Shown here piece after piece: positions 1 to 8,331 of a stretch of 64,000 nucleotides of DNA. The stretch's first letter is position 1; each line of letters opens with the position of its first letter. The notes under the pieces were generated by a model. The model was not told the DNA's origin. It did not search any database and saw only the letters and a list, made by a program, of their open reading frames with translations. Position numbers and translations under genes: made by a program. The stretch lies in contig NZ_FODS01000002.1 in assembly GCF_900110425.1 (NCBI RefSeq), forward strand, positions 124,001 to 188,000, written 5' to 3'. Origin of the DNA: Salinihabitans flavidus (GTDB taxonomy: Bacteria > Pseudomonadota > Alphaproteobacteria > Rhodobacterales > Rhodobacteraceae).

Positions 1-797
1 TTGGCCTCGGTCGCGGCGGCGACGGCGGCATCGACAGTGGCCCGCTCATCGTCGCTCAGGCCCTGATACCAGTCTTCGGAGGCGATGGTGATCCGCAGCG
101 ACGGCGTGACGCGCGCATCGGTGAAATGCTTGAGGAAATCGGTATGCCCGAACAGAAGCGGCACGAAGGCCGGGTTCATGTATCCGTCCGCCACCCCGGT
201 CTGAAGCGCGTTCGGCACCTCGGCCCAGCTTACGATGGTGCCGGCCGCGCCCCATGCCTCGTAAAGCTCGATCTGGCTTTCGTCGAGGGCCCGCATCCGC
301 AGCCCTTCCATGTCAGAGACCGACCGCACCGGGCGCTTGGTGTTGAAGATGCCGCTGGACTGCCCCACGGTATTGACCGCCAGCACGCGCACGCCTTCGG
401 GCGTCGTGGCCTCGTTGATCTGCGCCAGCATCCCACCTTCGTTCAGGGCGCGATCGACCTGCTCCATGTCGCGGAAGAAATACGGCAGCCGCAGCCCGTA
501 GATCAACTTGTCGAGCGAGCCCACGATATTGAGCGGCGACATCGACACCTCCAGAAGCCCCTGGCTCACCTGGTCGAACAGCTCGTCATCGCCGCCAAGT
601 GCGCCGCGCTGGTATTCCTCGGCCTCCATGCCGTTCTCGTTGAGGTATTCGGCGAAGGCATGCGCCCAGACGTAGCTGCCCGAGCCGTCAAGATCCGGCG
701 GGCTGTCCAGCGCGATCTTCACCTGCGCCGACACCGCCGGGGCAAAGGCCACCGAGGCGGCCAGCATCGCCGCTCCGAAAATATGTCTGATGGTCAT
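1..797 (-). CDS. TRAP transporter substrate-binding protein, DctP family (3' end outside window)
   Basis: The minus-strand frame is open from the ATG at 797 to the window edge, so the C-terminus is missing. The protein begins with a signal peptide (MTIRHIFGAAMLAASVAF, cleavage probably after AVSAQ). It continues with typical DctP features: a domain-I segment, then a 'GLRMRALDE' and 'EVPNALQTGVADGYMNP' region matching the ligand-binding part of TRAP solute receptors. It acts in the periplasm, handing an organic acid to the membrane subunits. It lies 53 nt downstream of dctM on the same strand. No DctQ gene lies between them, so the small membrane subunit is presumably further downstream, beyond the window. 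Substrate unknown; the linked oxidase suggests an amino or keto acid, which is inference. Confidence 0.88.
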   Translation of the reverse strand, partial: MTIRHIFGAAMLAASVAFAPAVSAQVKIALDSPPDLDGSGSYVWAHAFAEYLNENGMEAEEYQRGALGGDDELFDQVSQGLLEVSMSPLNIVGSLDKLIYGLRLPYFFRDMEQVDRALNEGGMLAQINEATTPEGVRVLAVNTVGQSSGIFNTKRPVRSVSDMEGLRMRALDESQIELYEAWGAAGTIVSWAEVPNALQTGVADGYMNPAFVPLLFGHTDFLKHFTDARVTPSLRITIASEDWYQGLSDDERATVDAAVAAATEA

Positions 798-850
798 GGT
801 TCTGTCTCCCTTGTTGGATTGGTCTTTTGGTCTGGTTGATCTGCGCCTCG

Positions 851-2134
851 CTAACCTCCCGCCAGCCCGAAGGCCCGCGGCAGCGCGAGGCTGATTTCAG
901 GGCGCCACACCAGAAGCGCGAGCACCCCGATCTGAACGAGCACGAACGGCAGGATCGTCCGCGCCAGCCGCCAGTAGTTCACCCCCGTGACCGCCGAGAC
1001 CACCAGAAGGCAGCCCCCCATCGGCGGAGAGACAAGCCCGATGCACAGGTTGAAACACAGCACGATCCCAAGATGCACGGGGTCCGCCCCCTGTTCAAGC
1101 GCCACCGGCGCCAGCAACGGCACCAGAAGCGCAAGCGCCACCGGAATATCGAGCACCATTCCCGCCAGAAGAAATATGACGTTCATCGCCAGCATGTATT
1201 GCAGCGGCCCGAGGCCAAGCCGCGCGACCGTGTCCGAAATCGCCTCCGGCACCCGCTCCAGCGCGCCCAGATGGCCCAGCGCGGACACCGCGCAGATGAT
1301 CACGAAGATCGACCCCGAAAGCAGCGCCGTGCGCCGGAACGCCTCGAAGATGTCATTGGCGCCAAGCCCGGCATAGAACCACCCCGCCCCGAAGGCCGCG
1401 AACACCGCCACCGCCGCCGCCTCCGTCGGGGTCATCCAGCCCAGCACGATCCCGCCAAGGATGATCGCCGGAATCGACAGCGCCGGCAGCGCGTGCAGCA
1501 ACGTGGGGAAAAACGACGGCATCTCCTCGCGCGGCACGCGCGGATGGTCGTCGCGGATCGCAAAGAAGGTGTTGACCAGCAACAGCGCCCCCGCCAGCAC
1601 CAGCCCCGGCACGATCCCGGCCAGAAACAGCGCCGTGACCGAGGTGCCCATGAGCGCCCCGTAAAAGATCAGGATGATGGAGGGCGGCACGATCGGCCCG
1701 ATGATCGACGACGCGGCCGTAATCGCGCTCGCATAGCTGAGCGTATAGCCCCGCCGCTGCATCTCCGGCACCAGCGTGTTGGACAGCGCCGCGGAATCGG
1801 CCACCGCCGAGCCGGAAATCCCGGCAAAGAACACCGAGGTTAGGATATTGACATGCCCCAGCCCGCCGCGCACCCGCCCGACAAGCGCCATCGACAGGTT
1901 GATCAGGATCTTGGTGATCCCGCCCCGGTTCATCAACTCGCCCGCGAGGATGAAAAGCGGCATCGCCATGAGCGCGAACACGTCGATCTTGGAAAAGATC
2001 TGCTGCGGCAGGATCGCCAGATAACGCGCGTTGTCGGTCGCCAGAAACGCCAGAACCGCCGCGCCGCCGATGACATAGGCAATCGCCAGACCGGAGAACA
2101 GAAAGGCCGCCCCGGCCATCACCACCCAGATCAT
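851..2134 (-). CDS. TRAP transporter large permease, DctM family
   Basis: This 427-residue, strongly hydrophobic protein has about 12 predicted membrane segments. It shows DctM signatures such as 'MPLFILAGELMNRGGI' (about residues 55-70), 'ADSAALSNTLVPEM' and 'IGPIVPPSIILIFYGA'. It is the ion-coupled channel of a tripartite ATP-independent transporter. The start chosen is the ATG at 2134, which overlaps the TGA stop of the upstream oxidase gene (TGATG), indicating translational coupling. A longer start at 2170 would add 12 residues unlike the family and extend into the oxidase. The order is oxidase-dctM-dctP, unlike the usual dctP-dctQ-dctM. Family assignment is secure; substrate unknown. Confidence 0.93.
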   Translation of the reverse strand: MIWVVMAGAAFLFSGLAIAYVIGGAAVLAFLATDNARYLAILPQQIFSKIDVFALMAMPLFILAGELMNRGGITKILINLSMALVGRVRGGLGHVNILTSVFFAGISGSAVADSAALSNTLVPEMQRRGYTLSYASAITAASSIIGPIVPPSIILIFYGALMGTSVTALFLAGIVPGLVLAGALLLVNTFFAIRDDHPRVPREEMPSFFPTLLHALPALSIPAIILGGIVLGWMTPTEAAAVAVFAAFGAGWFYAGLGANDIFEAFRRTALLSGSIFVIICAVSALGHLGALERVPEAISDTVARLGLGPLQYMLAMNVIFLLAGMVLDIPVALALLVPLLAPVALEQGADPVHLGIVLCFNLCIGLVSPPMGGCLLVVSAVTGVNYWRLARTILPFVLVQIGVLALLVWRPEISLALPRAFGLAGG

Positions 2135-3276
2135 CAGGCCATCTCCCGCACTCTTGCGGGCGCAAGGCACGTCGCACTGACTCCGAGATCGGCAATATCA
2201 CCCGGCACCGCGCGCCCCCGCACCAGCGCCGCCGCCGCACGCGCCAGCGCCGGCGCGCTCTGGATGCCGTAGCCGCCCTGCCCCGCCAGCCAGAAGAACC
2301 CCGGCGCGTCCTGCGCGAAACCGGCCACCGGATCGCCGTCGGGCAGGAAGCTGCGCAGCCCGGCCCATTTGCTCTCGATCCGGCGCACCTGAAGATCGAA
2401 CGCCGTTTCGATCCGGTCCACGCAGATCGCCACGTCAAGCTCTTCGGGCTGCGCGTCGCAGGGCGGCGACAGCGTCGCATCCGCCGGCGACAGCAGCAGC
2501 TTGCCCGCATCGGGCTTGAGATAGAATTGCTCCTCGGCGTCGACCACCATGGGCCATGGGTCCGGCACCATCCCCTCGGGCGCGGCCACGAGAATCGCGG
2601 TGCGCCGCAGCGGGCGCAGCCCCAGCGGCGCGACCCCCGCGAGCGCGGCCACCTCATCGGCCCAAGCCCCGGCGGCATTGACAACGACCGGCGCGGTAAA
2701 ATCGCCCGCCTCGGTCTCCACCCGCCAGCCCGCGCCGTCGCGGGTCAGTCCGCGCACCTCCGCGCCGGTGACGACATGCCCGCCGTCCGCGCGGAAGACG
2801 CGCAAGTAATGCTGATGCAGCGCGGCGACATCGACATCGGCCGCCCTTTCGTCAATCAGCCCCGCCGCCGCATAGCCGGGCCGCAGAAGCGGCACCCTTT
2901 CGGCCATCTGATCCGCGCCCAGCGGGCGCACCGCCTCGCCCAACTCCGCGTGCAGCGCGGCAAGCGCCTCCCGCTGATCGGCCCGCGCGGCGAACATCAC
3001 CCCGCGCGTGCGCAAAAGATCCTGCGGCGTTCCCGCCGGCCCCTGCCCAAGAAAGAACGGATGCGAGGCGCGCGTCAGTGCCCGGATCACCGGCGGCCCG
3101 TAGGCCAGCGTGAAAATCGCCGCCGACCGTCCCGTGGTGTGGTATCCCGGCTGCGCCTCCCGCTCCAGCAGCACAATGCGCCCCGCGCCCGCCCCGGCAA
3201 GCTCCGCCGCGACCGAGGCCCCGGCCATGCCCGCACCGATCACGACGATATCGACCTGTTGCGCCCTCGCGGCCAT
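2134..3276 (-). CDS. FAD-dependent amino-acid oxidoreductase (DAO family)
   Basis: The protein has 380 residues. The N-terminus carries a dinucleotide-binding motif (VIGAGMAGASVAAEL) followed by the DAO-family 'GYHTTGRSAAIF' segment. 'VVNAAGAWADEVAALAG' lies mid-protein and 'WLAGQGGYGIQSAPA' near the C-terminus; both are FAD-contacting regions in this family. These enzymes oxidise amines or amino acids (D-amino acid, sarcosine or glycine type) to imines. I chose the ATG at 3276 because GAGGGG lies just upstream; the longer frame from 3327 adds unrelated residues. It is first gene of the TRAP operon and divergent from an XRE-cupin regulator across two palindromes. A clear paralogue is encoded at 61247-62350. 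Exact substrate is unknown. Confidence 0.88.
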   Translation of the reverse strand: MAARAQQVDIVVIGAGMAGASVAAELAGAGAGRIVLLEREAQPGYHTTGRSAAIFTLAYGPPVIRALTRASHPFFLGQGPAGTPQDLLRTRGVMFAARADQREALAALHAELGEAVRPLGADQMAERVPLLRPGYAAAGLIDERAADVDVAALHQHYLRVFRADGGHVVTGAEVRGLTRDGAGWRVETEAGDFTAPVVVNAAGAWADEVAALAGVAPLGLRPLRRTAILVAAPEGMVPDPWPMVVDAEEQFYLKPDAGKLLLSPADATLSPPCDAQPEELDVAICVDRIETAFDLQVRRIESKWAGLRSFLPDGDPVAGFAQDAPGFFWLAGQGGYGIQSAPALARAAAALVRGRAVPGDIADLGVSATCLAPARVREMA

Positions 3277-3320
3277 CCCGTTCCCCTCGCGTGGTTTCCG
3301 ACTCGGAGCGTAGCAGCAAT

Positions 3321-3334
3321 TTTCCAATGGGAAA
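3321..3334. promoter_or_regulatory. Inverted repeat, probable regulator site 1
   Basis: TTTCCAATGGGAAA is a 5-4-5 inverted repeat between the oxidase gene (start 3276) and the XRE-cupin gene (start 3398). Its centre is 23 bp from that of the stronger neighbouring palindrome, about two helical turns. The placement suggests a two-site operator for the divergent XRE regulator, which is inference. Confidence 0.55.
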
Positions 3335-3339
3335 GAACA

Positions 3340-3361
3340 AATTTTTCCGATAGGAAAAATT
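3340..3361. promoter_or_regulatory. Perfect 9-4-9 inverted repeat, probable regulator site 2
   Basis: Half-site AATTTTTCC and its exact reverse complement flank the spacer GATA. It is the most AT-rich spot of the divergent promoter region and lies 37 bp upstream of the XRE-cupin start. With site 1 it forms a tandem pair sharing the TTTCC-N4-GGAAA core. The likely ligand is the XRE-cupin protein, which would control both itself and the oxidase/TRAP operon. Confidence 0.65.
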
Positions 3362-3397
3362 CTTGGCCTTTCAGAAGTTTGCCCGTAATCTCATACC

Positions 3398-3982
3398 ATG
3401 AAAACATCGCAGGATAACGCGACTCAGCGTCAGGAATTCGGCAGGCGCCTGCGAGAGCTGCGCCGCGACAAGAATTGGACACTGGCCGAGGTGGCGGAAC
3501 GATCCGGCCTTGCCATCTCCACCATCTCCAAGGCCGAACGCGGACTGATCGCGCTGACCTATGACCGGCTGGCACAGCTTGCCGACGGTCTCGGCACCGA
3601 TCTGGCCGCCTTCTTCGGCGATAGCGGAGAGACGTTCACCCCCGGAAGCTTCGCCGTCGCCCGGCGGGGCGAATTCAAACGGCAGGAAACCGAGAATTAC
3701 GTCTACGAGATGCTCTTTCCCGACCTGTGGAACAAGGGAATGCGCCCGATGATGGGGTCTTTGAAGGCGCGCGCCTTCGTGGACTTCGATGAATTCGTGC
3801 GCCATCCGGGGCAGGAATTCCTGATCGTGATGGACGGCGCCGTCACGGTCTTTGCCGAAGGGCGGGATCCGGTGCATCTTCAGGCCGGCGACAGCATCTA
3901 TTTCGACAGCGCCATCGGTCACCTCTACGCCTCGGACGGGGACCGCGACGCGCGAATCCTCGTGGTCTGCGTGCCCGGTTGA
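3398..3982 (+). CDS. XRE-family transcriptional regulator with C-terminal cupin domain
   Basis: This 194-residue protein has an N-terminal Cro/CI-type helix-turn-helix (about residues 11-67; 'WTLAEVAERSGLAISTISKAERG' spans the recognition region). It is followed by a cupin sensor domain (about 85-194) with 'HPGQEFLIVMDGAVTV' and 'LQAGDSIYFDSAIGH'. Such regulators usually repress small amino-acid, polyamine or organic-acid catabolic operons and bind the effector in the cupin. Divergent from the FAD oxidase and TRAP genes with two palindromes between, so it probably governs that operon. Start ATG at 3398. Effector unknown. Confidence 0.92.
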   Translation: MKTSQDNATQRQEFGRRLRELRRDKNWTLAEVAERSGLAISTISKAERGLIALTYDRLAQLADGLGTDLAAFFGDSGETFTPGSFAVARRGEFKRQETENYVYEMLFPDLWNKGMRPMMGSLKARAFVDFDEFVRHPGQEFLIVMDGAVTVFAEGRDPVHLQAGDSIYFDSAIGHLYASDGDRDARILVVCVPG

Positions 3983-3992
3983 TCCCCGCCGT

Positions 3993-4730
3993 TCAGGGCG
4001 CGCCGGACGCCGCCCCGCAGGCCGCCATCACCATCCGCTTGACCTCGCGGGCATAGCGGTCCGGCGTGATCCCGCGGCGGTGATATTTCGCGCGCTTGAG
4101 ATACCAGTCCCGGAGCAGGGGCTTGATCAGCAACGGCATCAACTCCGGATCATCGGGGCGCAGGCATCCCGCCGCGCGACCCGCATCCAGAATTTCAGCA
4201 AGATAGATGTCGGTCGCCTCTTCGATCTCGACCGCCATGGCGCGCTGCGGTGCGGGCAGGCTGCGTGCCTCCATGAAGATGAACACGAACCAGTCCCCCA
4301 TCGCCTCGCTCAGCGCAAGGTGGGTGGTCATGAACCAGCCCAGATGCGCCACCGGATCGCGGCCGATCGCCTCTGGCGGACGGCCAAGGACCGCGACGAT
4401 CGCCTCCGCCACCTCATGCAGCATCATGGTCATCAGGCCGCATTTGCCGCCAACCGCCTTGTCCAGCAACGTCGCGGACAGGTTCGCCTCCCGCGCCAGT
4501 TCTTCAAGGCGCACCGTGGCAAACCCACTCTCCCGCGATTTCCGGAACACCGCCGCGACAACCCGTTCAAGCGTTTCAGGCGACAGCCCCGGCTGCGCGC
4601 CGTCCTCGCCGTCCCGGTTCCGCTCGACCATCGCGCGGCAGACATAGGACATGGTGTAGTCCGATGCCTCCACCGCCGCCTTCTCCCCGATAGGCTGGGT
4701 CAAGACCACTCCCCCGTTTGCGCTATCCAT
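3993..4730 (-). CDS. TetR-family transcriptional regulator
   Basis: The protein has 245 residues. The helix-turn-helix is not at the extreme N-terminus but at about residues 52-98 ('SGFATVRLEELAREANLSAT'), preceded by roughly 50 extra residues of unknown role. The rest is a helical ligand/dimerisation domain. The start could be 4736 or 4730; I prefer 4730 because the AGGAA ribosome-binding sequence is correctly spaced only for that ATG. It converges on the XRE-cupin gene (10 nt between stops). A perfect palindrome overlaps its ribosome-binding site, suggesting autorepression. Target genes and ligand are not evident. Confidence 0.85.
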   Translation of the reverse strand: MDSANGGVVLTQPIGEKAAVEASDYTMSYVCRAMVERNRDGEDGAQPGLSPETLERVVAAVFRKSRESGFATVRLEELAREANLSATLLDKAVGGKCGLMTMMLHEVAEAIVAVLGRPPEAIGRDPVAHLGWFMTTHLALSEAMGDWFVFIFMEARSLPAPQRAMAVEIEEATDIYLAEILDAGRAAGCLRPDDPELMPLLIKPLLRDWYLKRAKYHRRGITPDRYAREVKRMVMAACGAASGAP

Positions 4731-4738
4731 CGACATTT

Positions 4739-4752
4739 CCTATCGGGATAGG
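4739..4752. promoter_or_regulatory. Palindrome over the TetR-gene ribosome-binding site
   Basis: On the minus strand CCTATCCCGATAGG (6-2-6) lies 8 nt upstream of the preferred TetR-gene start and contains the AGG of its ribosome-binding sequence. An autoregulatory operator is the simplest reading; an RNA hairpin hiding the ribosome site is possible. Confidence 0.55.
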
Positions 4753-4825
4753 CGGATCGCGCGGGATGTCAAATCTTTCCGTTTCATGGAAATGGCCGAC
4801 ACGCTGCGCAAAAGGGGGGGCAAAG

Positions 4826-4853
4826 GGCCTCGCCGGATCTCCCCGCCGAGGCC
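4826..4853 (-). terminator. Hairpin after helicase gene, probable terminator
   Basis: On the minus strand a 7-bp stem GGCCTCG/CGAGGCC with a 14-nt loop begins 6 nt past the helicase stop. It is followed by CTTTG, a C-run and TTTT. The T-tract is interrupted, so termination may be weak. Confidence 0.5.
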
Positions 4854-4859
4854 GGAATG

Positions 4860-6128
4860 TCACGCCGCCCGACGCCGCTGGGGCCGGCGCTTGCCCGCCG
4901 AGGCAGGCGCGCCGCCACGGCCTTGACCGCCGCCGCCGCCACCGCCGCGATTGCGGTTGCGTCCGCCGCCCGGCTTGCCGACCGTCTTGCCGAGCCTTTC
5001 GGGCCGCGTTCCGCTGGCCACGGGGATCTCGATCTTCATGACCTTTTCCACCTGCCACAGCAGATCCGCCTCTTCGGGCGCACAGAAGGCGATCGCCTCG
5101 CCCTCGCGCCCGGCGCGCGCGGTGCGGCCGATGCGGTGAACGTAATTGTCCGGCGTGTCGGGCAGGTCATAGTTGATCACATAGGTCACACCGGGAATGT
5201 CGATCCCCCGCGCGGCCACATCGGTGGCCACAAGCGTTCTCACGGTGCCGTCACGAAACGCCTTGATGGCGCGGTCGCGCTGTCCCTGGCTCTTGTTGCC
5301 GTGGATCGAGGCGGCGTTGTAGCCGTCGGCCACAAGCTGCTTCATCAGCTTTTCCGCCCCGTGCTTGGTGCGCGCGAACACCAGCGTCAGCGCATCCAGA
5401 TCGCGCGACAGGATTTCCCGCAGCTTGCCGGGCTTGTGCGCCTTTTCAAGAAAGATGATGGATTGCGTCACCTTGTCCGCTGCCTTGCCCGGAGGCGCGA
5501 CCTGCACCCGCTTGGGGTTGGTCAGATAGGCACGGCTCAGCTCTTCCATCTGTTTGGGCATCGTGGCCGAAAACAGCATCGTCTGGCGCGGCGTGCCCAG
5601 CCGGGCGGCGATCTTGCGCAGCGCATGGATGAAGCCGAGGTCGAGCATCTGGTCGGCCTCGTCGAGGACAAGATGCTGCACGGTCTCAAGCCGCACCGCG
5701 CCGCGCTCCATCAGGTCGATCAGGCGGCCGGGCGTGGCCACGAGAATATCCGTGCCGCGCCCCAGAACGCCGATCTGGCGGTTGATCGACTGCCCGCCGA
5801 CCACCGTGGCGATCTTGAGCGGCGTCGAAAACGCCAGCGGGCGCAGGCTCTCGGCGATCTGGTTCACCAGCTCGCGCGTCGGCGCGAGAATAAGCGCCTT
5901 GACCGTCTTGGGCGCGGGACGCGCCGGTTCGGCCAGCAGATGCTGGATCAGCGGCAGCCCGAAGGCCAGCGTCTTGCCGGTGCCGGTCTGCGCCAGCCCC
6001 AGAATGTCGTGCCCGTCGAGCGCGAGCGGAATCGCCTGATTCTGGATCGGGGTCGGCTCGGTGAACCCGGCGCGGGCAATGGTCTTGGTCAGGGAGGGCT
6101 CAAGGCCCAGCATGTCGAAATCGAACAA
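4860..6128 (-). CDS. DEAD-box ATP-dependent RNA helicase (RhlE-like)
   Basis: The protein has 422 residues with all helicase motifs in order: Q-motif region (FTEPTPIQNQAIP), I (AQTGTGKT), Ia (PTRELV), II (DEAD in DEADQMLDLGF), III (SAT), IV-V (VATDVAARGID) and VI (HRIGRTAR). The C-terminus is a Gly/Arg-rich RNA-binding tail of about 50 residues. It unwinds structured RNA in ribosome assembly or mRNA turnover. I chose a TTG start at 6128 because AAAGGA lies 6 nt upstream and it restores the family N-terminus (MFDFDMLGLEPSL). The first ATG at 6113 would lose part of it. Transcribed divergently from dnaX. RhlE versus another DEAD subgroup is not certain. Confidence 0.93.
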   Translation of the reverse strand: MFDFDMLGLEPSLTKTIARAGFTEPTPIQNQAIPLALDGHDILGLAQTGTGKTLAFGLPLIQHLLAEPARPAPKTVKALILAPTRELVNQIAESLRPLAFSTPLKIATVVGGQSINRQIGVLGRGTDILVATPGRLIDLMERGAVRLETVQHLVLDEADQMLDLGFIHALRKIAARLGTPRQTMLFSATMPKQMEELSRAYLTNPKRVQVAPPGKAADKVTQSIIFLEKAHKPGKLREILSRDLDALTLVFARTKHGAEKLMKQLVADGYNAASIHGNKSQGQRDRAIKAFRDGTVRTLVATDVAARGIDIPGVTYVINYDLPDTPDNYVHRIGRTARAGREGEAIAFCAPEEADLLWQVEKVMKIEIPVASGTRPERLGKTVGKPGGGRNRNRGGGGGGGQGRGGAPASAGKRRPQRRRAA

Positions 6129-6418
6129 AAGGTATCCTTTCGATCCGCACAGGGCCAGATGACCCGCACACGGACGGATGTCATGGCCGCCTCTCGGGGT
6201 CGGCGCACGAGGGTATGGCAGGGCCTCGACATGCACGGGCGTATCCCATGCGGTCCGACCCGACCGAAAGAACCCTGCGTGATGGGGATCTGGTGATTGC
6301 GAACACCGTTGCGCCCGGTCTGACGGGGCGCGGCCTGCTCACGCGGCAAGGCGGCGTTGAGGGGTGTTTGCCGCATCGCGGCGACAAAGTCAAGCGGGAC
6401 TCGCCCCCGGCCTGCCAC

Positions 6419-6447
6419 TGGACCTCCGCCACGCCAGCCCCTAGTCT
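6419..6447 (+). promoter_or_regulatory. Possible promoter for dnaX
   Basis: TGGACC, 17 bp, TAGTCT resembles a weak -35/-10 pair 35 bp upstream of the chosen dnaX start. The whole 353-nt gap 6129-6481 between the divergent helicase and dnaX shows no other convincing gene or element; open frames there look like chance extensions. Confidence 0.3.
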
Positions 6448-6481
6448 GCGGGGCAGGATTCCCCCGCAACAGGTGCGCCCC

Positions 6482-8260
6482 TTGTCCGATACCCCCGCCT
6501 ATCAGGTTCTCGCCCGTAAATACCGCCCCGAGACCTTCGCCGATCTCGTCGGTCAGGACGCGATGGTGCGCACGCTCAAGAACGCGTTTCTGGCCGACCG
6601 CATCGCGCAGGCGTTCATCATGACCGGCATCCGCGGCACCGGCAAGACGACCACCGCGCGGATCATCGCCAAGGGCATGAACTGCATCGGTCCCGACGGT
6701 CAGGGCGGCCCCACGACAGACCCCTGCGGAACATGCGAGCATTGCAAGGCCATCATGGAAGGCCGCCATGTGGACGTGATGGAGATGGACGCCGCCTCGC
6801 GCACCGGCGTGGGCGACATCCGCGAGATCATCGAAAGCGTGCATTACCGCGCCGCCTCCGCGCGCTACAAGATCTACATCATCGACGAGGTGCACATGCT
6901 CTCGACCAGCGCCTTCAACGCGCTGCTCAAGACGCTGGAGGAACCGCCCGCGCATGTGAAATTCATCTTCGCCACGACCGAGATCCGCAAGGTGCCGGTC
7001 ACGGTGCTGTCACGCTGCCAGCGGTTCGATCTGCGCCGGATCGAACCGGAGGACATGATCGCCATGCTGCGCCGCATCGCCACCGCCGAAGGCGCCGCGA
7101 TCGCCGACGACGCGCTGGCGCTGATCACCCGCGCCGCCGAAGGCTCCGCGCGCGACGCCACCTCGCTGCTGGATCAATCCATTTCCCACGGCGCCGGGGA
7201 AACCACCGCCGAGCAGGTGCGCGCCATGCTCGGTCTGGCCGACCGGGGCCGCGTGCTCGACCTGTTCGACATGATCCTGCGCGGCGATGCCGCCGGCGCC
7301 CTGCACGAGCTGTCCGCCCAGTATGCCGAGGGCGCGGACCCGATGGCGGTGCTGCGCGATCTGGCCGAGATCACCCATTGGGTCAGCGTGGTGAAGATCA
7401 CCCCCGAGGCCGCCGAGGATCCCACCGTCGGCCCCGACGAACGCGCCCGCGGCCGCGCCATGGCGGACGCGCTGCCAATGCGCGTGCTCACCCGCCTGTG
7501 GCAGATGCTTCTCAAGACGCTGGAGGAGGTGGGCAACGCCCCCAATACCATGATGGCCGCCGAAATGGCGATCATCCGCCTGACCCATGTGGCCGACCTG
7601 CCCAGCCCCGAAGAGCTTCTGCGCAAGCTTCAGGACACGCCCCCGCCCCCCGCAGCCGGCCCCGGACCGGGCGGCGGCGGCGGGTCGCGCGCCCCGGCCG
7701 CCGGCAATGGCGGGGACAGTGGCAATGGCGGCTACACCTCCCACGCCCCCGCGCGGGCGACCGGCGGCGGCGCCCCCTCCGGCGGTCCCGGCCCCGCGCA
7801 GGCGCTGGCCGCCGATCCGGCGCTGACCCATTATCCCAGCTTCGAGCATGTGATCGAGCTGATCCGCAGCAACCGCGACGTGAAACTGCTGGTGGAGGTG
7901 GAAACCTGCCTGCGCCTGGCCGCCTATCAGCCCGGGCGCATCGAATTCACCCCCACCGATGACGCCCCCGGCGATCTGGCGCAGCGCCTCGGTGCGACCT
8001 TGCAACGCTGGACCGGCAACCGCTGGGCGGTCAGCGTGGTCAACGGCGCGGGCGCCCCCACCATTGCAGAGACCCGCGAGGCCGACGACAACGCCCTGCG
8101 CGACGAGGCCCGCGCCCACCCGCTGGTGCAGGCGGTGTTCGACACCTTTCCCGGCGCGCGCATCACCTCCGTCCGCTCCGCCCGCGACATCGCCGCCGAA
8201 GCCGAGGCCGAGGCCCTGCCCGAGGTCTCCGACGAATGGGACCCGTTCGAGGAAGACTGA
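6482..8260 (+). CDS. dnaX: DNA polymerase III subunits gamma/tau
   Basis: The protein has 592 residues. It is the clamp-loader ATPase of the replicative polymerase. Near the N-terminus is the family start 'AYQVLARKYRPETFADLVGQ'. The Walker A is GIRGTGKTT, four cysteines (CGTCEHC and an upstream Cys) bind zinc, Walker B reads 'YIIDEVHML', and the sensor 'SRC' follows. A Gly/Pro-rich linker (about residues 395-440) leads to the tau C-terminal domain. The frame continues upstream to 6215 without stop, but that extension is unlike the family. I therefore use the TTG at 6482 (MSDTPAYQV); GTG at 6473 is an alternative. I see no A-rich slippery site for the short gamma form. It opens the dnaX-ybaB-recR block. 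Confidence 0.93.
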   Translation: MSDTPAYQVLARKYRPETFADLVGQDAMVRTLKNAFLADRIAQAFIMTGIRGTGKTTTARIIAKGMNCIGPDGQGGPTTDPCGTCEHCKAIMEGRHVDVMEMDAASRTGVGDIREIIESVHYRAASARYKIYIIDEVHMLSTSAFNALLKTLEEPPAHVKFIFATTEIRKVPVTVLSRCQRFDLRRIEPEDMIAMLRRIATAEGAAIADDALALITRAAEGSARDATSLLDQSISHGAGETTAEQVRAMLGLADRGRVLDLFDMILRGDAAGALHELSAQYAEGADPMAVLRDLAEITHWVSVVKITPEAAEDPTVGPDERARGRAMADALPMRVLTRLWQMLLKTLEEVGNAPNTMMAAEMAIIRLTHVADLPSPEELLRKLQDTPPPPAAGPGPGGGGGSRAPAAGNGGDSGNGGYTSHAPARATGGGAPSGGPGPAQALAADPALTHYPSFEHVIELIRSNRDVKLLVEVETCLRLAAYQPGRIEFTPTDDAPGDLAQRLGATLQRWTGNRWAVSVVNGAGAPTIAETREADDNALRDEARAHPLVQAVFDTFPGARITSVRSARDIAAEAEAEALPEVSDEWDPFEED

Positions 8261-8331
8261 CGCGCCGCCCCTTGTGCGCCCGCATCGCCATCCGTATCTA
8301 ACAGCCAAGCCAGACCACTCAGGAGAACAAC

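Noticed and set aside
4857-6296. 479-residue plus-strand frame opposite the DEAD-box helicase
   Set aside because: The minus strand carries all helicase motifs; this frame is its shadow.
6482-8260. Programmed frameshift site in dnaX
   Set aside because: No A-rich slippery heptamer with a following hairpin was found by eye.
7010-8308. 432-residue minus-strand frame opposite dnaX
   Set aside because: Gly/Ala/His-rich shadow of dnaX with no ribosome site.
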